Position numbers and translations under genes: made by a program. This document shows, in pieces, positions 12,955 to 17,024 of a stretch of DNA of 17,024 nucleotides. Source of the stretch: Thermoplasmata archaeon (lineage in GTDB: Archaea; Thermoplasmatota; E2; UBA202; JdFR-43). Positions within the stretch are counted from its first letter, which is position 1. Each line of letters begins with the position of its first letter. The notes under the pieces were generated by a model, which made no database searches, had not been told where the DNA came from, and saw only the letters and a program-made list of their open reading frames with translations. The stretch covers positions 1-17,024 of the forward strand of contig JAGGSX010000088.1 of the NCBI GenBank assembly GCA_021158865.1. The letters are read 5' to 3'.

Positions 12955-14550
12955 TTATTTCAAGCCCAGAACAAATGGTCCTAAAATAAAGCCTTTTGCT
13001 GTTGCACTTGCGCTTCCTGCATTAACTGTTACTGTAACAGGACCAATTCCAATTGGCATTGCTTTTACATCTACACTTTCTCCTGGATTTATTGTAACTG
13101 TTGTTTCTGTTGATTTGCCCATTATTACCAAACCACCTGTGATTTCGATGCTGCATGGTACATTTTCTGCTGCTTCTGTTCCTATATTTTCGATATGAAC
13201 TGTGATACCAAATCCTCCAGATATGCTTATCTGTAAGCGAGCTGCTCCTGAAAGAGGTGCATAGTATATGTCTATGTTTCCGTTTCTGTTATCTTCCCAT
13301 ACTATCCCTGCTTCATATACATCAACACATCCTGGCTCTGCAACAACAGTACCATCAACATCGTTTATCTGTTTTGGCTCGCCCCAAGTTGCGCCGCCGT
13401 TCTCAGACTTTACGAGATAGAGATTTCCATCGCTCACATATACCACATAAACATTATTTCCAGCTATGTAGACATCAGGATTTGTTTCATCCATGGGATG
13501 CTGTTCTGTTATAGTGCTTGTGCTCCATGTAGCCCCATCATCATTGCTGTATGCACATTTTATGTCCCAATCTCCATCTGTGTTATCATTGTTCATATAA
13601 ACTATAACAACATTATCTCCAGATTTTGAAATAGCTGGGTCCCTTCCCGTATCTATATATTGCTGATAAGGCGTGAATTCTATATCTGTTGAGTCGGTGT
13701 CACCTTCAACGGGTATTATTTTCTTCCATACTATCTGGTAGTTCTCCAATGTTTCATTGTAATAATCCCAGACATAATGCACATCCATGTTAACGCCCGT
13801 CATATCAGGATTGTCTGCTGGTGCAGTAACCAAATGACTCTGTCCATCGAATGTTGACTCGCCACTTCCTCCAACTATATCTGCTATCATCTGTACTGGG
13901 CATGCAGGTATATCATACACATCATATATTTCGTGGAAAATATACATGCAGGCTGGTCCATCAACATCATGATATTGTCCTTCCAGATATGTATTGTCAG
14001 CAACACATGCATATATTAATTCGGGTGCTTCTGATGTCCAGTACATTCCTTGGAATGTTGTTGGGTCAGTTACATCCTCTATTGTATACATGCCCATATA
14101 GTTATTTAATTCATCAAGATAAACGCCGTATAAGCCCGTATATGTCTTACAATCCTGCCATGATATGTCGGAATGTGTAAGCAATTCACCCCCTTGGGTT
14201 GCAAAAGATGCCCATGTCTGTCCATCGTCAGAAGAGTAAGCATATGCAATCTCCGCGACCAGTATTCCTTGTTGTTGCGTCCAAGTTACTACGATATTTC
14301 CTTTATCATCTGTAGTAATACCAGGCATGACATCATCATATTCTGAACCATCACTCACCAGAACATTTCCATCGCCTGCCGTGGCCACAGATTTTCCAAG
14401 TTCTATCATTTTAACTGGCAATTTTACTACATTTTTCATCCATGATGGAGTGCTTCCTTTTGTTTCATTTGCAGCAGGTATCCCTGATAGAATCATCATC
14501 ACAGCTATAGCCACCACAAATACCCCAAATACTATTTTCTTTTTCTTCAT
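12955..14550 (-). CDS. Secreted Asp-box (BNR/sialidase-like) surface protein
   Basis: From the ATG at 14550 the protein is 531 aa. A signal peptide is clear (MKKKK, then a hydrophobic run to about residue 24). Three Asp-box motifs (SXDXGXXW) follow: SSDDGQTW (106-113), SNDDGATW (335-342) and SENGGATW (382-389). Between them are sialidase-like strands such as NVVIVYMNND and NIDIYYAPLSG, so a beta-propeller is likely. The last 95 residues form a separate beta-sandwich resembling CARDB/APHP adhesion domains (HIENIGTEAAENVPCSIEI, GESVDVKA). The Asp-box fold alone does not prove sialidase activity, as no catalytic Arg triad or Tyr/Glu pair could be assigned. Loops are rich in Asp, Thr and Tyr, and codon use looks GC-richer than its neighbours. 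A TTG at 14562 lies inside the ribosome-binding site region and is rejected as a start. Confidence 0.82.
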   Translation of the reverse strand: MKKKKIVFGVFVVAIAVMMILSGIPAANETKGSTPSWMKNVVKLPVKMIELGKSVATAGDGNVLVSDGSEYDDVMPGITTDDKGNIVVTWTQQQGILVAEIAYAYSSDDGQTWASFATQGGELLTHSDISWQDCKTYTGLYGVYLDELNNYMGMYTIEDVTDPTTFQGMYWTSEAPELIYACVADNTYLEGQYHDVDGPACMYIFHEIYDVYDIPACPVQMIADIVGGSGESTFDGQSHLVTAPADNPDMTGVNMDVHYVWDYYNETLENYQIVWKKIIPVEGDTDSTDIEFTPYQQYIDTGRDPAISKSGDNVVIVYMNNDNTDGDWDIKCAYSNDDGATWSTSTITEQHPMDETNPDVYIAGNNVYVVYVSDGNLYLVKSENGGATWGEPKQINDVDGTVVAEPGCVDVYEAGIVWEDNRNGNIDIYYAPLSGAARLQISISGGFGITVHIENIGTEAAENVPCSIEITGGLVIMGKSTETTVTINPGESVDVKAMPIGIGPVTVTVNAGSASATAKGFILGPFVLGLK

Positions 14551-14554
14551 TTTT

Positions 14555-14560
14555 ACCTCC
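14555..14560 (-). promoter_or_regulatory. Shine-Dalgarno site deciding the start of the Asp-box protein
   Basis: GGAGGT on the minus strand, 4 nt before the ATG at 14550. A TATA-like TTTTTATA lies at about 14580-14587. This is the only strong SD noted in the window, so the gene has a true (short) leader unlike its mostly leaderless neighbours. Confidence 0.75.
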
Positions 14561-14588
14561 AAATATAAAAATAAAGAAGTATAAAAAC

Positions 14589-15107
14589 TTATCCTATATC
14601 AAATATCTTGGCGTCCATCTGCTTTGGATAAAGCAATGCCACACTTTTTATGCCGGTTAAATAACCACAGCTTTCTCCGGGATTGAGTATTAGACCTTTT
14701 TCTTTTCTCAAATCTTTATAATGAGTATGCCCATATATAACAATATCATTTTTTTCTGCAAGAGCATCAACAATGGCTGGAATATGAGTTACAGCAATTT
14801 TCTTTCCATATAACTCCCCAATATATGGGTCTCTATAAAATTTGCCAATACCTTCAAATCTATCTTTTAAATACAGTCTGTCACCATCATTATTTCCATA
14901 TATCAACAGCATATCACAATTTAGTTTTTCAAATTCATCTGCTGTAAATGGAGATATTATATCTCCAGCGTGGATAACCAAATCAACTTCTGCTTCATTA
15001 AAAAAAGAAACAGCTCCTTTTATTGCATCCATATTGTCATGACTGTCTGAAATGACACCTATTTTTGCATTTCTTTCCTCGCTTCTATCAATCATTTTTT
15101 GCATCAT
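14589..15107 (-). CDS. YfcE/MJ0936-type metallophosphoesterase
   Basis: A small two-metal phosphodiesterase; relatives hydrolyse phosphodiesters such as cyclic nucleotides or model substrates in vitro. The metal motifs are all present in order: GVISDSHDN (Asp and His), VIHAGDI (Asp), IYGNND (Asn), VTHIP (His) and IYGHTH (two His). The C-terminal LNPGESCGYLTG loop is typical of the family. From the ATG at 15107 it is 172 aa, the usual length. A TTG at 15119 is possible but places the start too close to the TATA box at about 15126-15136, and ATGs at 15104 or 15095 are also possible. The first 16 residues (MMQKMIDRSEERN) precede the normal family start, so the true start may be the latest ATG. 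The biological substrate is unknown. Confidence 0.92.
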   Translation of the reverse strand: MMQKMIDRSEERNAKIGVISDSHDNMDAIKGAVSFFNEAEVDLVIHAGDIISPFTADEFEKLNCDMLLIYGNNDGDRLYLKDRFEGIGKFYRDPYIGELYGKKIAVTHIPAIVDALAEKNDIVIYGHTHYKDLRKEKGLILNPGESCGYLTGIKSVALLYPKQMDAKIFDIG

Positions 15108-15125
15108 ATCCCTAAACAAAATTTT

Positions 15126-15136
15126 CTATAAATTTC
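15126..15136 (-). promoter_or_regulatory. TATA-like box for the phosphodiesterase gene
   Basis: GAAATTTATAG on the minus strand, centred about 24 nt from the ATG at 15107. It favours that codon as start of a leaderless transcript. Confidence 0.45.
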
Positions 15137-15157
15137 TATCTTTTGGGTCATGAACCC

Positions 15158-15254
15158 TTGAGCCTTTTCATGAGCCCTTTAAAAAAGGCTTCATCCTAAA
15201 ATGTACCAGTTTTCTTTTCCCGAAGCTTTTCTTTTTTGAAAAGAAAAGGCTCAA
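15158..15254. repeat. Intergenic palindromic element with 12-bp inverted ends
   Basis: TTGAGCCTTTTC (15158-15169) and its exact complement GAAAAGGCTCAA (15243-15254) bracket about 73 nt. Inside are further self-complementary parts: AGCC-TTT/AAA-GGCT at 15173-15190 and a perfect 10-bp stem at 15226-15248. Beside it at 15145-15157 is a GGGT/ACCC stem. It could be a small MITE-like element, a structured 3' UTR or a dispersed repeat; only a genome-wide count would tell. Confidence 0.5.
15226..15248 (-). terminator. Hairpin downstream of the UbiA-like gene
   Basis: CTTTTCTTTT (15226-15235) pairs perfectly with AAAAGAAAAG (15239-15248) over a 3-nt loop, 18 nt beyond the TGA of the UbiA-like gene. 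With the surrounding T-rich minus-strand RNA it probably ends or stabilises that transcript. Confidence 0.45.
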
Positions 15255-15265
15255 AGAAAGAGCGT

Positions 15266-15943
15266 TCAATGCCACATAACATGTAAAGCAAATAAAATAA
15301 CCAAAAAAATCAAGCCAGTTTTTGTTATCAGTATGCTTTCGTTTCTTTTTTTTGTGCTCCATCCATAGTCATCAAGACGATAAAATAAAAGCCAACCATA
15401 CTGACTGAAAAAAGCAAATAATGAAAGCAATGCAACTTCAATCCATGCTTTCGTTAGTTTGAATACTTCTCCAGCATTTCCATGCATTGCATACCCAAGC
15501 TGAACATAGAAGGAGCCGATAACCAAAAACATTGCCCCAATTGCCATCTGAAATTCATGATGTATCAAACCTTCTGCATACATGCTTGCTATAGCTCCTA
15601 TAAAAGCAAAAGCCAAAACGGGCCATCCAGTATAATATGTTAAATAAAATGCTATGAATAAAAGAATGGCAGATGTTATCAAGAAAAGAATTTTGAGCAT
15701 TTTTTTGCTCAATGTTACTCTTTTTTCAATTTTTATGTGATATAAATCATGTATGGTATGGGCAAGGAAATAATGGGTTAAAAATCCTCCAATGGAGGTT
15801 AAAATCACTCCAGTCCAGTATATATTTATATCAGAAACAACAACTTTTGCAAAAAATGAGCCAAGTAAAGGAAAAAATCCACCAGTTATTATTGAAGTAA
15901 ATAGTGTAAATGGAGAAAGCATTCCCTTCTTCTCTATACCCAT
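15266..15943 (-). CDS. UbiA-superfamily-like membrane protein with eroded Asp motifs
   Basis: A 225 aa polytopic membrane protein with about seven hydrophobic segments. The pattern follows UbiA/MenA prenyltransferases: a lead helix, then HTIHDLYHIKIEKRVTLSK where NDXXD-type text is expected (63-80); GWPVLAFAFIGAIASMYAEG and GAMFLVIGSFYVQLGYAM (136-153), close to the family FGXLMVXGXYYVQTG segment; and FYRLDDYGWSTKKR (187-200) at the second Asp motif (DXXXDXXXGK). Only part of each Asp motif survives (Asp66; Asp191 and Asp192), and the protein is shorter than the usual 280-300 aa. It is translated directly after the polyprenyl synthase through a TAATG 1-nt overlap, so an isoprenoid role is likely. 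It may be active on an unusual substrate or have lost transferase activity. The family call rests on pattern alone. Confidence 0.6.
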   Translation of the reverse strand: MGIEKKGMLSPFTLFTSIITGGFFPLLGSFFAKVVVSDINIYWTGVILTSIGGFLTHYFLAHTIHDLYHIKIEKRVTLSKKMLKILFLITSAILLFIAFYLTYYTGWPVLAFAFIGAIASMYAEGLIHHEFQMAIGAMFLVIGSFYVQLGYAMHGNAGEVFKLTKAWIEVALLSLFAFFSQYGWLLFYRLDDYGWSTKKRNESILITKTGLIFLVILFALHVMWH

Positions 15944-16899
15944 TAAACTATCACCTTTATGCTTTTTGTCATTGCATTCACAATATATCCTGGGGCTTCT
16001 TTCAGCAATTCTTTATAAATACTCTCTTTGATTAAAGGAGAAGATGCAAGTTCTTTGGCTCTTAAAACATGTTTTCTTATTTCTTCTACGTAAATTTTTT
16101 TCAAACTTGAACCATTTTTTTTCAATGCTTCTTTAATGAGGTTGCCATCCTCGATTTTCTGAATTATTGCGTCGTCAACTTTTCCATAAACCTTTATTAT
16201 GGGTAAAATTACCCCTTCCTCCATTCTTCCTTCCACCAAATCCACAAAATCATCTGCAAGTTGATATGCTATGCCAACTTCCCTTCCATACTCTTTCATA
16301 TGCATTCTCAGCTCTTTGCTTGCCTCCGCCTCAATGGCGCCAGCCCTGCAGGCTGTTGCAAATAGTGAAGCCGTCTTCATTTTTATTATTCTAAAGTATT
16401 CTCTTATCAGATTTTCTGGGCTTTCTCCCCTGATTATATCCTCCAGATGGGCTGTAAAATCTATATCTTTTAGCTGACCTATAAGGGTTTCATTCCACGT
16501 ATCCAAAAATATTTCTGCATCTTCTCTACTATGACTTAAAGATATTCTAAAAGCCATGTTTATCATTTTATGCCCTGTAAGAATTGCTACTCCTATGCCT
16601 TTTTTTACATGCAGAGCGGGCTTTCCGCGTCTTTCTATATCTTTATCCATTATATCATCATGAATTAAACTTGCGGAATGGGCAAGTTCAACACCAACTG
16701 CGCTTTCCAATGCTCTTGAATATCTTTCATTTTCTCCATTGCATGCTCTAAAAGAAAGGAGTAACATAGCAGGCCTTAACATCTTTCCACCAGCCAATGC
16801 ATATTTCATGTCTTCATCTTGCACTCTTTTCTCTATTTCTTTTTTAACTTCATTCTGTGCCCAGTGGAAGAAATCTGTAAATGTCATTTGCACATGCAT
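15943..16899 (-). CDS. Polyprenyl diphosphate synthase (GGPP synthase-type)
   Basis: Condenses isopentenyl diphosphate with allylic diphosphates, in archaea feeding the geranylgeranyl chains of ether lipids. The 318 aa chain has GGKMLRPAMLLLS (37-49), the first Asp-rich motif in SLIHDDIMDKD (Asp81, Asp82, Asp85) followed by ERRGKPALH, and the second in AYQLADDFVDL (Asp216, Asp217, Asp220). Small residues (Ala, Ser) at the fifth and fourth positions before the first motif would allow C20 or longer chains. After the second motif the usual GKXXGXD loop is missing, so VEGRMEEGVILPII follows at once. A TATA-like box lies about 23 nt before the ATG. It leads the operon with the UbiA-like gene. Confidence 0.93.
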   Translation of the reverse strand: MHVQMTFTDFFHWAQNEVKKEIEKRVQDEDMKYALAGGKMLRPAMLLLSFRACNGENERYSRALESAVGVELAHSASLIHDDIMDKDIERRGKPALHVKKGIGVAILTGHKMINMAFRISLSHSREDAEIFLDTWNETLIGQLKDIDFTAHLEDIIRGESPENLIREYFRIIKMKTASLFATACRAGAIEAEASKELRMHMKEYGREVGIAYQLADDFVDLVEGRMEEGVILPIIKVYGKVDDAIIQKIEDGNLIKEALKKNGSSLKKIYVEEIRKHVLRAKELASSPLIKESIYKELLKEAPGYIVNAMTKSIKVIV

Positions 16900-16916
16900 A
16901 GAACCTAATAAATTTT

Positions 16917-16926
16917 TAATATAAAT
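16917..16926 (-). promoter_or_regulatory. TATA-like box for the polyprenyl synthase operon
   Basis: ATTTATATTA on the minus strand, centred about 23 nt from the ATG at 16899, in the 76-nt gap after the preceding gene. Confidence 0.5.
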
Positions 16927-16975
16927 ATGTTAATCTCATTTATGTAGCTTTAATTTCTGTGTTGAAGTGAAAACG

Positions 16976-17024
16976 TTAATATTCCAATCCTTCTATTGCT
17001 TTTATTCCTGTATCGTAATAATGC
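16976..17024 (-). CDS. C-terminal tail of a gene entering from the right edge
   Basis: The minus-strand frame reads HYYDTGIKAIEGLEY and stops with TAA at 16976-16978. The residue mix looks like a genuine protein end and the gene would be upstream of the polyprenyl synthase on the same strand. Only 15 residues are inside the window, so no family can be named. Confidence 0.45.
   Translation of the reverse strand, partial: HYYDTGIKAIEGLEY

Noticed and set aside
14551..14562. TTG start extending the Asp-box protein by four residues
   Set aside because: These codons are formed by the GGAGGT ribosome-binding site itself.
15168..15362. 64-codon lysine-rich frame overlapping the end of the UbiA-like gene
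   Set aside because: It lies in another frame of that gene and of the palindromic element; the composition reflects the A/T-rich repeats.
1..17024. CRISPR array, insertion sequence, prophage or rRNA
   Set aside because: No regularly spaced repeats, transposase, integrase or rRNA segments were seen on either strand.

Overview
The window is archaeal chromosomal DNA, AT-rich and densely packed. The archaeal markers are a class-2 (methanogen-type) seryl-tRNA synthetase, the KEOPS subunit Pcc1, a short XPF nuclease, ribosomal protein L15e, a tRNA-Met with bulge-helix-bulge introns, and TATA-like boxes about 23-29 nt upstream of many start codons (mostly leaderless genes). The mix is euryarchaeal, possibly a Thermoplasmatota-like protein-degrading heterotroph given the secreted C25 peptidase, but the lineage cannot be fixed from sequence alone.

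Layout. 1-106: possible 3' end of a + strand gene. 145-3723 (-): operon-like run of PAP2-family membrane enzyme, GT4 glycosyltransferase, Pcc1 and SerRS, with overlapping or nearly touching genes; the first two suit membrane glycolipid or phospholipid head-group chemistry, the last two tRNA modification and charging. 4012-4142 (+): a tRNA-Met(CAU) gene interrupted by two introns, one at 37/38 and one in the T-loop at 59/60. 4247-4630: small membrane-anchored protein. 4644-5891: XPF nuclease and macro-domain protein, divergent from one 42-nt promoter region.

6105-9019 (-): the most distinctive block, a four-gene overlapping operon of AlkD-like DNA glycosylase, O6-alkylguanine alkyltransferase and two different radical-SAM proteins of the spore-photoproduct-lyase-like family. 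It looks like a DNA-lesion repair cassette. 9238-11927 (+): L15e and a secreted gingipain-type (C25) peptidase. 11938-12693 (-): stomatin-like SPFH protein. 12789-12935 (-): a 48-codon remnant resembling the N-terminus of a geranylgeranyl reductase. 12955-14550 (-): secreted Asp-box (BNR/sialidase-like) protein with the only obvious Shine-Dalgarno noted. 14589-15107 (-): YfcE/MJ0936-type phosphodiesterase. 15158-15254: a palindromic intergenic element. 15266-16899 (-): polyprenyl diphosphate synthase overlapping a UbiA-like membrane protein with eroded Asp motifs. 16976-17024 (-): tail of a further gene.

The strongest candidates for something new are the double-intron tRNA-Met and the AlkD/Ogt/radical-SAM pair operon.
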